NCBI GenBank assembly: GCA_027186245.1
Contig: CP114489.1
Coordinates: forward strand, 8,997,501 to 9,061,500
Direction of reading: 5' to 3'
From: Coriaria nepalensis
Lineage: Eukaryota; Streptophyta; Magnoliopsida; Cucurbitales; Coriariaceae
Length of the DNA: 64,000 nucleotides
The translations under genes and the position numbers were made by a program. The notes below the pieces were generated by a model. That model ran no database searches. It was not told where the DNA came from and was given only the letters and a program-made list of their open reading frames with translations. Each line of letters begins with the position of its first letter. Positions within the stretch are counted from its first letter, which is position 1. Below, piece by piece: positions 46,105 through 57,599 of the stretch.

Positions 46105-46285
46105 TTAACCCAAAAATAATAGTTTAAAGTCGTAAAATATAAATTCTCATAATATGAAATAGTATCTGATAAATTATTCACAATAAAGGGCTGTAAGAGA
46201 TTATTTACCTTTTAATTTAATTATCAAATAGATGAAAAAGAACATTAAATAATTAGAGTGCCACCTGACAAATATAATACCAAAT
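46105..46285. repeat. Direct repeat, right copy (partner 41590-41760)
   Basis: See the left copy. The two bracket the LTR debris at 41.76-46.1 kb. Confidence 0.7.
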
Positions 46286-46289
46286 GGAT

Positions 46290-46900
46290 GCCAATCGTCA
46301 ATCTTCTCCTTCCATTCTTTGAACATGTAAATGGTTTTGAACTTAGTAATGGGTTTGCATGTATTCCACACGTGTCATCTTCGTATTTATAAAACTCTCA
46401 TTAATTTCAGAACCCTTTTCTGGTTTCTGTAAGTTAATGACTATCCACGAAGCTGCCTACTCCGTAAGAACAACAAAGGCATTCGTAGCATCGACTGTCC
46501 CCACAGCTCCGTCTCCATATATACTTACTGGCATGCATCCCTCTTAATTTCACTTTACCATTCCAAGAAAAAAGCCATTAATTACTTTAACTTTATTTAA
46601 GAAACTCGAAATGTTCATTAATTACTCAATTCATTGTGCTTATGAACACAACGCATATGAGACACGACGTCCTTCTACCGTTCGTAATTCAAGATATTCT
46701 GGTGAACAGATTATGAATTAATTAATCCCCCGTTTAAGAGAGAGAACAACCAAACAATCTTAAGCTCTTAAGTAGTAAAATATGGATAACCTTGACATGT
46801 ACATGTTTTGGTTTTGGTTTTATTTAGTTATTTATATCTCAATATTAAATACATATTTAGATGGCACCGGAGTAAACTCAATCCAAAACGGATCATCTCG
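46290..46900. other. Intergenic, no gene recognised
   Basis: Short open frame at 46359-46547 has no recognisable family. No repeat unit or RNA gene seen. Confidence 0.45.
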
Positions 46901-46904
46901 GGAT

Positions 46905-48026
46905 GAGTAAACTGACCGTTTTACCGAAAAAAAATATACCGATTGGATAATCGATTGGTAAATAAATTTTTTAGGAAAATTACCATGGTAATTTATCGTT
47001 TGATATCAGTCAGTTAACCGGTTAAACTATTTTTAAGTTTTGATTTATTTTAATTTATTTTATTAATTGTATATGACTAAGTTTATTACTAATGTGATGT
47101 GTTACATTACTATTAGTATATGATTGGTTTTTAAATAATCTAAACATGTTTAGAAATGTAGTAAATATATGAAATTATACCATTATTCCTTTGGAAATTT
47201 CTTGCTTTTGTGAGTTATATATATATTTATCTCGAATTAATGTTTTCATTATTTAGTCAACGAGAGAGGATAACATGATTTGGACACTGTCTTTTCAGAA
47301 TATTTTTCTTTGATTTGATTTATTTTAAGCAGCTTGTTGGTCCTAAGTACAATTCCTGCTTTGCATTTGGCAATTAGAATTATTTGGGAATTTTAATCTT
47401 AAATATTTTTTTTTTTTATCTTTATGTAATATTTATTTTTCTTTATTTTTAAGAAGTTATTTCGAAAATTGATATTTTAGGAATGTTTTCTCTATTTTAA
47501 GAGAATATTTTCTACATAATAACCCAAGAAAATAATTTTCAACAATTTTAAAAAACCAAATGAAACTTTCACTTAAAGAATTATTTTGCCACACCTATTT
47601 TATAATTTAAAAAAAAATTATTATAAAAATAAAAATAAAGAAAATAATTACCAAACACGCCCTTTTATTATTATTATTTATTATTATTTTGAATTTTTAT
47701 ATTTTCAATAATATACTTTTTCCTTTTTTTTTTAAATCTAAGCTAGTTAAAAAAAATACAATCACGATAAATTAATTTAGAACCGTGTGATTATCTATAA
47801 AAAAATATATAATTAAAAATAATTTAGTTTTAATAAATCTTTCAATTATTTTAATATTCTATTTCTTTTTATCAATTTTGTTTTTTAATCCTTAGTTTAA
47901 TTATTGAGTTTTTTTTTTTTCATTTTTTAAAATGTGAATTATAAAGATTAACCGATAAGTTAATCGTTTACCGATTGTTCTTAACTTTTTTCGACCGGTT
48001 TCCGGTCGAAACGGTCGGTGATAGTT
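46905..48026. mobile_element. Candidate inverted-repeat element (hAT-MITE-like), about 1.1 kb
   Basis: Left end GAGTAAACTGACCGTTTTAC (46905) and right end GAAACGGTCGGTGATAGTTA (48007) are imperfect inverse complements around AAACGGTC. Subterminal ACCGATTGG/AATCGATTGG on the left and TTAACCGATAAG/TTTACCGATTG plus CGACCGGTTTCCGGTCG on the right mirror one another. The interior is AT-rich with no frame. No clear target duplication could be verified. Confidence 0.45.
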
Positions 48027-48419
48027 AATTTTGCTCCTCTTAGGATCATCAACGTGGAAATAAAGAAATTCATAAGAAATTAGCGTTACGAAGGATTATA
48101 TTTTGGTGGGCTTTTCCTGAAAAATCAAAAGGAAGATGGAGAGGTGGATGTAGAAATCAAAACGTTGGATGGCAAGATGGAGAGCCAAATGGTATGGCTC
48201 TATTAAATTAAACAAATAAATACTGTGGGCCTACAGCGGTCTAATATATTTATCATATATAATCAAAAAGTTAAAAAACGGTTACAAACCCACTAATCTA
48301 ATCTAAAGAAAACCTAATCATCCTCTTAAAAACATAATTTCATCAACAAAACAATAAATATCAATAGGCGGCGCGGCATAAAACTTCATCACTACTCACA
48401 TCAAAGAACTAGTCTCTGG

Positions 48420-49888
48420 ATGGAGCAAACCCACCACCACCACCATGATCATCATCATCACTGCTCACAAAACCTCCAAAACAACAACAACAATGGAGGC
48501 ATAGAGCCCATTGAAGATGATGATAATCATAATCATGGAAACCCACAAAACCCTAATAATTACCAAGAAGACCAAGCTAATCCCAAAATTAACAATGCAA
48601 CCCACAAGATGACGAAACAGCACCACCGCCTCCTACTCCTTACAATCAACTACTTATGCCTCTTTATAGGCTCAATCTCTTCAAGCCTACTCTCTAAGTA
48701 CTATTTCATCCACAAGGGCTCAAGCAAATGGGTGTCTACATGGGTTCAATGCGCTGGCTTCCCTTTCCTTCTCTTCCCAATTTTCCTCCCTTTTCACCTC
48801 TTCAAATCGACCACAAGAAAACCCTTCACTCGCTTCAACAAAAACATCTTACTCCTATCCATTTGCATCGGTTTTCTTTTAGGCATAAACAACTTACTTT
48901 TCTCATGGGGAAATGCTTACCTTCCTGTCTCCACCTCTTCTCTCCTTCTCTCAACCCAACTGGTCTTCACTCTCCTCCTCTCCATTGTCGTTGTTAAGCA
49001 AAAAATCAGCTTCTCTAATCTCAATTGTGTCATTCTCCTAACCCTCAGCTCTGTCCTTTTAGCTTTAGGGTCTAACCGTGATAAACCTCAAGGACTCACT
49101 CGTGCCAAGTATTTTGTTGGGTTCTTTTCAACCATCGGTGCAGGTAGGGCCGAGCCCACAGGGAATTTTATTATTATTATTATTACATTACCATTATCTT
49201 TACCATTATTTTCTTAACTTGAGCATTTAGATATTAAAGATCTCAAAAAATTCGATCACTCACTAGATTATAATCTTCAATTTTAGATAATAAAATTTTA
49301 TAATAACAATAATAATTATTATTATTATCATCGTCATCATGGGTTTGTGGTTTTGCTTAATTTTGGACAGGTTTATTATTTGCACTCTATCTTCCATTAA
49401 TGGAGAGGATATACAGGCAAGTTTACTGTTACGCGATGGTGATGGAGATGCAGCTGGTAATGGAAGTGGCGGCAACGACGTTAGCCACCGTGGGGATGGC
49501 AGTGGACGGCGGGTTTAAAGAGATGAGGAGAGAGAGCTTGGAAGTATTCGATAAGGGTCCAAAGATTTATTGGGTGACGATATTTTTCAACACCGTGACA
49601 TGGCAGCTGTGTTTTATGGGGACTGCGGGGATGGTGTCGTTGACTTCGTCGTTGACCGGGGGGATATGCATGACGGCGATACTTACGATGAATGTTTTGG
49701 GCGGGGTTTTGGTTTATGGGGACGAGTTTGGTGAGTTCAAGGTGGTGTCCACTTTGCTCTGTGGTTGGGGCTTCTGTTCTTATGTGTATGGGATGTATGT
49801 TAAGATGAAGAAAGAGAATAGGAAGGAGGTTAATGGTAGTTGTAGTGATCAAGGGATGGAAATGGATGAGATTCATGTAATTAATTAG
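48420..49888 (+). CDS. Purine permease (PUP family)
   Basis: Multi-pass transporter of the drug/metabolite superfamily, plant PUP branch, which moves purines, cytokinins and related bases by proton symport across the plasma or vacuolar membrane (family knowledge). Two exons, 48420-49143 and 49371-49888, join with a split glycine codon to 413 residues. The first 65 residues are unusual: a His-rich and Asn-rich tract (HHHHHDHHHHC, QNNNNNGG). The transporter core starts near RLLLLTINYLCLF. Family motifs: SKYYFIHKGSSKWVSTWVQ, GINNLLFSWGNAYLPVSTSSLLLSTQLVF, the domain junction FALYLPLMERIY, and after exon joining IYWVTIFFNTVTWQLC. The tail is Lys/Glu-rich and hydrophilic. About ten membrane segments expected. 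Frame intact; substrate cannot be told. Confidence 0.92.
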
Positions 49889-51050
49889 TATAACGATGGG
49901 GTTTGGACTTAATATAATTATTTAATTAATGCCAGCTATATAATCTTTATTAATATATTTTATCATAAATTGTTGTATGAATATATCATACGATTACACC
50001 TAAATTTTATCACAAAATTATATATTAATTTCATATATTATATTTTTTTTATCATATTAGATTTAGTATATTATTTTAATAAGATTTAATTTATTAAATA
50101 ATTATCGAATATATATATTAATTTCATATATCATATCTCTTTATCATATTAGATTTAGTACGTTGATAAGATTTAATTTATCAAACGGTGGTTGTAGAAT
50201 ATATCATATATGAATTTCTCTTTTTTCATTATACAAAAATAAAAATATTCAATTTAATCCCTCTAAAAAAAAAAAGTTGATGACCCGATTAAAAAGTAAT
50301 GAAATTTAGCTATTAACTAATACTAGGATTTTTGTTATAAAAAAAAAAAAAAAAAAAACTTCTTCTTGCATCCAAGGACTAAAATATGATAGATTTGACA
50401 TTTAATGAATGTAATTGAAAGCAATTGAAAATATGGGGACTAAATATCAAAATAGTGAATAAAATGGGACTGAAAATTAAATTGAGTCTCGGGGTTCCAC
50501 ATGCATGTTGTAGTAGTAGGCCGACTCGAATTTGAATTTTGTTAATTATGTCATTGTTGTTTGATAGTCAAGGAAGCTACGTTCTTATCCTTACTATTTA
50601 CGAAACGTCGTTTAAGGTCAACTGTTTCTTTTCTTTTCTTTTTTCAACCTTTTTCTGTCATATATTTTGGGGAAAAGGAAAGAGATTAAGAGGTCTTGGT
50701 TTCTTAAAAATTAGAGCGAACAGAAATGAATATGATTGGTTTTGATTCTATTTATATTGTTTAATTTATTACTACCTACTGATTTCATTCTCCGAAGCAT
50801 TAAAATGAGTGGAATTGTGATTATCGTGAGATGGTAATGATGAACAATAATTAAAATTAATTATAAATCAATGCAACTCATTCCATCAATAAAAACACTT
50901 TATTAAGGTTTCTTCGCACTCTCTCTTTTTCTTTCTTATGCTCGAAATCTCACTACTGATAAGTGATAAAAACATGATTTATTAATAAATTAATAATAAT
51001 ATTATTATTACATAAATATTATTTTATTTTTATATTTTTAAGTTATAAAA
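49889..51050. other. Intergenic, AT-rich
   Basis: Contains two related stretches around 50000-50060 and 50105-50165 (TTAATTTCATATAT, TTTATCATATTAGATTTAGTA), an imperfect direct duplication of about 110 bases, and an A20-type run at 50338-50359. No gene. Confidence 0.55.
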
Positions 51051-51059
51051 TCAATCTAG

Positions 51060-51180
51060 CAATGAAACTTCAAAATAAGAAAGGTTCAAGTCCACTTAAG
51101 AGTCGAGTCCTAGCCCAAACAAAAATTAAGAAAGAAATAAAGAAGCCAACAAAGCCATATAAGTAAGTTTTGTATCTGGA
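51060..51180. repeat. Direct repeat, copy 1 (partner 52676-52785)
   Basis: AGAAAGGTTCAAGTCCACT, AAATTAAGAAAGAAATAAAGAAG and AAGTAAGTTTTG here are matched in order by AGAAAGGTTCAAGTCCACT, AAATTAAGAAGGAAATAAAGAAG and AAGTAAGTTTTG at 52696-52773. Separation about 1.6 kb in the same orientation. Confidence 0.85.
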
Positions 51181-51339
51181 TATATTGTTGGTAGTGTTTT
51201 GAAATCCAGACTTGAAACATGTAATGAGTATATTTTTTTAAAAATGATATTTTTATTTTTTCGAATTATTTTAGGTTATTGTGAAAATAATTTTTGGGAT
51301 ATAACAAGTTTTTACAAAATCTCACAAGCAAACATCCAA

Positions 51340-51420
51340 AGTGCCAAGTGCGCTTAATAAGCGCCAAAAGCGCCTCACGCCCACGCCACGCGCACTTGTG
51401 CGAGGGCGAGTCCCGGTCAG
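51340..51420. other. Short GC-rich patch with GCGCC/GGCGC inverted words
   Basis: AGTGCGCTTAATAAGCGCC, AAAAGCGCCTCACG and CACGCGCACTTGTGCGAGG lie within 80 bases of otherwise AT-rich DNA. Capable of pairing (AGTGCGC with GCGCACT). Origin unknown; perhaps part of an element end. Confidence 0.5.
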
Positions 51421-52282
51421 ACTACAACTTTTATTTATTATTACAAATACTCATTATTTGCAATCACTTATTAATGTTTTGAAAACTTTCCCAACCTTTA
51501 TTTATTATTACACTCACTGGCAGTTCTTGTTTGATTAAGTCTGCATGTCATGATTAAGTTTGATTTGAAATTCTTACTTTACACCGAGGGATTATTTCAA
51601 AATGATTGGTTTGAGTCATTTTTTCTATCTCAATCATTAAAGAATAACTTTTAAAATCTTTTGAGCACATTACTATGTCTTGTGGTAAGATGGATGATAA
51701 TGCATACGACTAAGAAAAGCCTTCATATTTAAGCATACATATTTTCATAAGAGAGAGATGAGAAAACAGTTTGTGAACTTATATTGATCTTTTAAATTGG
51801 ATATAGGCTATTTATAATTATTATTATATGATTTGTGGTATGTTGGTTGAAATGCTAAAGGATGATACTAGTCAATTTAAAAATCTATGATGTAATTTTT
51901 TTTTTCTTTTTGAGCCTTAGTTACTTTGTAATGCGCAAAAAAAAAAAAAACACAAGAAAAGTACTAATTATTGCTAGAAAGTCTTTTCTTATCCTTAGAA
52001 GATAATGTTCTCATTTTTTTTATATAGTAGCCGTTATTATTATATTCTTATTTTAAATCGCCTAGGAAAATTTAGAAGTAGATTTATGATAAGAATGGTT
52101 GAAATTCTAAAAAGCTAATTCCTATCTTTTAATTAATGTTTGTTCACTTGTTTATCTTATAATGCATTTCCATTTGAGTGTATATCTGTTTCCAACTTCA
52201 TGAAAGAAATCTCTTGAACTAAAATAATTTTTATACCATGAGGATAATATGAAGTCAAGGCTTTTTATTTGGAGAATTATTC

Positions 52283-52345
52283 AAGGTTATATGCATTGAG
52301 GTTTATAGTAAGAAGGTTATATGCATTGAGGTTTATAGTAAGAAG
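52283..52345. repeat. 30-bp perfect tandem duplication
   Basis: AAGGTTATATGCATTGAGGT plus TTATAGTAAG occurs at 52283-52312 and again at 52313-52342, then AAGGTTA starts a third partial unit. Recent slippage or duplication. Confidence 0.92.
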
Positions 52346-52675
52346 GTTACGGCTTAATACGCACACACACCAATTTGAAGAGTTATAATCGAAACGATTT
52401 TGTTAGCCACTGTAATTGCTTACTAAATATTTTGTTATATTTGGAAAGTTTTGGCTTGGATCATTTTTAAACTTTTATCATGATTTATGTTGTCTTGTTC
52501 ACGCTTGAATTGCAACTGGTTGGGGTTATGATAAGTGCTTATGAGTGTAATTAAAATAGATTGATTAATGATATTTGTCAATAAATTACACTTATTGTGA
52601 TATTTCTATTATTATTATTGAATAAATATTTTTAAAAAATTATTTTGTTTTTTGTATTTTCAAGAAAATCAATCA

Positions 52676-52785
52676 ATCAATGAAGCCCAAAGCAAGAAAG
52701 GTTCAAGTCCACTCAACCCAAAGAAAATTAAGAAGGAAATAAAGAAGTCAGTAAAGCCTTGTAAGTAAGTTTTGCACGTAGACAT
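52676..52785. repeat. Direct repeat, copy 2 (partner 51060-51180)
   Basis: Right copy of the 1.6-kb-separated pair. A short LTR or a segmental duplication is possible; no TG/CA ends or target duplication confirmed. Confidence 0.8.
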
Positions 52786-52789
52786 GTAT

Positions 52790-54925
52790 TTCAACCAAGA
52801 AAAGCAAAGTCTCAACAAAATGAATGGTGGGCCAAAGTGAAGAAAAGTCAAGCCCATTAATAGGGAAAGAAGCTTCAGTGCGCCATTGTCGAAGAATGAA
52901 GAATGAAGATATAGATGAAGTTACAAATTCTGCCACAAAAAGAGGTTTCAAATCCGAATTTCAAGGCAATTAAAAAGGGATTTTGATTTGAATTTTATTT
53001 GCATGGAAAACTAGGTATTAGAAGACCAAAAGCTGCGATAAAGAGAGAATTCAACTCCTAGGAAAATTGTCTTCTTCTTTCTACAAACTAAATTTATAAA
53101 GATAGGTTATAAATTAGGTTAAGTTATAAGAAATATTAAAGATGATCTTTCAAGTTTAGTTTTCTTTATTTCAAATTTTGATTCATTTAATGTTCTGATA
53201 AGTTTTACATTAATTTAAGATTAAACTCTTTCTAATTAATTAGTCTCTTATAATTAATAAATTATATTTTTCTTCTTTCATATAAATTTAGTTAATATTT
53301 TTAAAAATAATTTTAGATATAATTATTACGGATAAATTTATTTTATAGATTGATCTTTTACTGCAATATTATCATATGATATAGTCAACTTTAAATAACT
53401 CGTAAGATATATCAGAGTATAATTTAACATAAAAAAAGTTTTATCATATCAAATATATTTGGTTCTTATGGCATTCAATTAAATATTTTCCGATTGTCTG
53501 TTTAAAATATAAAACATGCAATTGAGTTATAATTATGAATCAAAATGAGAAATAGTGAAACGACTTTAAAATGGATTTTTGATGCCTTGTCATTGTATTA
53601 TTAATCAAATCAATTTTATTATCGGGTCTTTAATCTAATTCTATTCTCTTTATCAATTATCATCCAATATTTTAATTTGCTAACTCTTATTGTTCGACAT
53701 GTATATTTAGAGCGTAATTACCTTCAACTTCCATCTCTAATCAGGCATCTTTCGCTCTCGACCTTTCTCCATTTCATCTTCTTCTTCAAATATGTTCAAA
53801 GTTTTAGGGATAGCTGAAATTGGAGATTTTTTTTTAGAGTTAGACGATATTTATGGATGAGATTCACATTTCCTGATTTCTTTTGATGATTTCGTGGAAT
53901 GTTTTAGGGTTTATTACAATTTATTAATTTTTTAAGGTTAGCTGAAAACTGTAGTGATTTAAGTTATCTAAAAAATATGATGATTTAGTATATTTCATAT
54001 TTGAGTTGATAACATGTTATAAATCTTGTTCTTTTCTCTTCACTATTTTTTGCCTCACTGATTTTGCCCCACTATTTTTACAAGTTATAACCATGATAGG
54101 GAAGTCTTGAAATGAATGATGAAATTGTTTGAAATGTTAGTTAGTGATTCCTTTCTTTCTGTCATATATACATAAAAAATGTCTTATTGACATATATCCA
54201 GCAATGGAATGTTAGCTTAATAAGTGGAGATGGAGGCTTGATCAATAGCTACGGTTCATTGAAAAGTCTTAGATTATCAAACTACCTCTCAAATATTGTA
54301 ATGCTTACATGAAATGCTGATTTAACCTCTCTCTTCGTGTTTTTTCCTCTCTCTTTCCATTACTTTTCCATTTCATTTCTGGCAACTATTTTGTGGCGAA
54401 CCATCCGTTCTTTTCTTATAATCTAGAGAGACAAAGGGGTCAATGAAGGAGGAGGTGGCAACACCCAATAATACTTCTTCATAATATACTTAATATATAT
54501 ATATATATACAACTATTTTTGGATAAGTGGAGATTTTTCTTTTCTTTTTCTTTATATATATATATACTTCTTCATAATACTTTATGTTATTGTTTAATTA
54601 GATTATGATAAGAAAACATATTATTTCTTTTCCTTTTTTTAAAGTTGATCGAACATTTTTGCAAAATTGATTGAAGGATACCTAGTTTTCGTTTGATATG
54701 CTACTATTTTGTAATTATTTAGTTGAATGTCTAGTGTTTTTACAAAATTTATTGAATGTTTAGTTAAATATCTACTGTTGGATATTCACAGTGTATTCAT
54801 GGGTCGCCTAAGGGTTAAAAAAATAAATGAAATTGCAATATCACGGTTGCTTTTACAGTTTATTGTTGTCTAGGTTTTGATTATCACTTAGTTAGTTGTT
54901 TCTATGCTATATGTACAAGACTAAT
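52790..54925. other. Intergenic, no gene recognised
   Basis: AT-rich spacer with a (TA)n run at about 54492-54510 and another at 54554-54566, both preceding the Harbinger remnant. Its left terminus may lie here but no TIR could be identified. Confidence 0.45.
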
Positions 54926-54929
54926 CGAT

Positions 54930-55850
54930 ATGAAGAAGAGACGGAGATTTAGGGACATCAGGCATTCCTTAGATTTCCACGGTAATAGGGATCACATTAT
55001 GAGTTTGATTTATGCGAATGATACAAAATGTCATGACTTCATTAGAATGAATAGGCATGCTTTTACCAAATTATGTGAGATGCTTCATAGCAGAGATGGA
55101 CTAAGACACACAAAAAACATGTTGGTCGATGAACAAGTTGTGATTGCCTTGTACATCCTAGTACATGATGTTAAGTATATGATAATATGTCATGGTTTTA
55201 GGCGATCTGGTGAAACAATTAGCTGTTGTATTCATGTTGTTTTACGGTCAATCATTACTCTATACCATGAATTTATCAAAAGACTGGAATCTATAGAAGC
55301 AAACTCTTACGATGATAGATGGAAATGGTTTAAGGTAAGTTAAATATGTGATTGAATTAGTGTCTTAGTAATCTTAAGCAATAAGTAAAGCGTATTAACA
55401 ATTTTAGTTACGTTCATGAAGAACTGTCTTGGTACATTAGATGAGACCTACATTCCTATTTGAGTTCTTGCGAAAGATAAACCTCATTATAAGACGCGTA
55501 AGGGTGAGATATTAACCAATGTTCTAGGTGTATGTTCCCAAGATACGTAATTTATATACGTTTTCACTGGTTGGAAAGGTTCAACCGCTGATAGTAGGGT
55601 TCTAAAAAATGCAATAGAGCGCAACAATGGATTAAGAATTTCTAGAGGTTTCTACTTTCTATGTGACTCAGGATATACTAATGGTGAAAGTGTTTTATGT
55701 TTGTTCAGAGCACAATGATACCACTTAAATGAATGAGAAAATGGCTGCCAACCTCTTACTATGAAAGAGTTACACAACCGTCGTCATTCATCCTCTAGGA
55801 ATATGATTGAGTATTATGGTTTGATTGTTATAAATCATGACGTTCGGTTC
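54930..55850 (+). pseudogene. PIF/Harbinger transposase (HARBI1-like nuclease), decayed
   Basis: Open frame 54930-55343 carries the family N-terminal half: FIRMNRHAFTKLCEML, GLRHTKNMLVDEQV, HGFRRSGETIS and DDRWKWFK. After a junction near 55333 and a following AT-rich piece, similarity continues at about 55418-55850 through LDETYIPI, KTRKGEI, NVLGVCSQDT, GSTADSRVL, RGFYFLCDSGYTNGE and YHLNEW, where the family has its DDE residues. The second half is broken by stops near 55459, 55547 and 55717, and LDET replaces the usual LDGT. No active enzyme can be made from it. Confidence 0.85.
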
Positions 55851-56371
55851 TAATATATGTTCGACTACTATTTGGTTTCATCATTTCTTTTAATATTTTT
55901 TTATTCTATTGTCTGATATAATATGTATATGTTATTGAATTTCTGTATTATTTTGTAAATTTTTATTCGTTTGATTTTCTTGCTGAATCATTTTCATGTA
56001 TTGAAATTGAAATTTTGTTGGTAGACTGCAGTTTGTTGGTACACTGTTCACTTGTTTGAGCTATTCGTAAATCTTTGTGTGTGTATTCCCTTTTCAAGTC
56101 GCAGTATAGTTTGGGATAGCTTTGGCGGTGCCATGTGTTATGATGTGTTATCATAGATTGAATTTTGATGTGTTGGAATTTCAAGTTACAATGCAGTTTG
56201 AGTTTTCTTATTTTATCTTCTTTTTTAGGTGTGACTACAAATTCTAATTGAGCAGTTAATCAATTATAGTGCCTCTTATTCTACCTATGACCTTATGTAT
56301 ATTCCTTGCATGATATAAACTCACTTTACTTTTCTTAGTTTATATTTTTTTAATAAGAAATTGATCAATCT
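55851..56371. other. Spacer between the two Harbinger ORFs
   Basis: AT/GT-rich sequence linking the transposase and Myb-like parts; a short minus-strand frame here has no recognisable similarity. Confidence 0.5.
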
Positions 56372-56819
56372 ATGGAAATTGCAAATACTACAAATACTAC
56401 AAATACTGCATACACCACTGAGATAACGAGAGGTCTTGGGAAAAATAAGAAGGTATGGACTGACCAAGAAGATGAAAAGCTTATTCAACCGCTTCTGGTT
56501 GCAAAGAGTAGGGAGGTACACTTACCAAAACAGGTTCAAGGGAAGATATATACTGAGAACATCTTTGCCAAATGGAGGAATTCAAACTAATCTGCATATA
56601 AAGCCGTGGATGAAGAGTCTCAAAACATGGTACAACATCCTTAGGGATCAACTTAATCTATTAGACTTCGGGTGGGACTTTGAAAGAAAATATGTATTAA
56701 TTGAGTCTCAAATTAATATGAAGTTGGAATTAATGGAAAGTTATACATATATCTCACAAGAAGGATTTGGTCTAGACTTTAGACCATACAAATGCAGGCT
56801 ATACCAAACTTATGATTGA
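56372..56819 (+). pseudogene. Myb/SANT-like ORF of the Harbinger element, frameshifted
   Basis: Two overlapping frames carry one domain. Frame 1 reads GLGKNKKVWTDQEDEKLIQPLL, the start of the trihelix/Myb-like domain found in Harbinger-derived plant proteins. Frame 2 continues PNGGIQTNLHIKPWMKSLKTWYNILRD... and DFGWDFERKYVLIESQ, its usual second half. A shift near 56500-56580 separates them. Same strand as the transposase, in the usual two-ORF arrangement (transposase plus DNA-binding partner). Degenerate. Confidence 0.8.
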
Positions 56820-57599
56820 AATTAAATAAAAATTAAGTTAAATTATTACTTTTGATATATTATTTAGTCATTTTATAAAAAATATAAACATAAATATATG
56901 GCGTGTTATTTAACTTTAATTTTAATTATAAATCTGAATCGGTCCAGACCTATACGGGTTAGACTAAATCCAAAACCTTATGAAATCATTTAATGAAATT
57001 TATATATCACTTATCATGAGACAAAATTTAATTGCTCAAAAAAAAAAAAAAAAACGATCCAGACCTTATTTTAAGTTTTTTGTTTTTTCTCTTCCCTTCT
57101 ATAATTTTGCTTTGATTTGAATGAAAAAAAAAAAAGGATCCAAATACTAAAAACATTTAGTATTTTGTTCCAAATTCATATCATTTGGGAATCATAATTA
57201 TTTTCGGCATAGGATTAATAAGGTGTAATATTTATAATCTTCGGCATAAGATTCACTTACAGAACTATAATGGTAAGGGAGAGGCAAAATTAAGATACAC
57301 GATCTCAATATTCCTAATGAAGAATTTGGTGCTTATCGAGGGTTGTGTTTACCGAGCAATAAAAACATTGTTTGATCTCAATTCAAAGGTGCTCAATGCT
57401 GCTAAGTATGATTTATTTTTTAATCCAATTAAACTTTTAGGTCAGTAGATAAGATCCTACTTGACAGTAACGAGCACCATTAGTTTCGAGACGACACCTA
57501 TCAAGTCTTCATAGAGCCCAAAAGTCCGGTGGGTTTTGCAAAGTGTGGTATATGCTTATGTTGCACAACCACCCAAGTTAAGTCTAGTCTTGTAGATTT
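56820..57599. other. Spacer between Harbinger remnant and LINE
   Basis: AT-rich, with A runs at 57036-57054 and 57123-57134. ATCTTCGGCATAAGATTCA near 57237 is a diverged repeat of TTTTCGGCATAGGATTAA near 57201. No gene recognised. Confidence 0.45.

Noticed and set aside
46359..46547. 62-codon plus-strand frame
   Set aside because: No recognisable domain, no splice context, surrounded by repeat debris.
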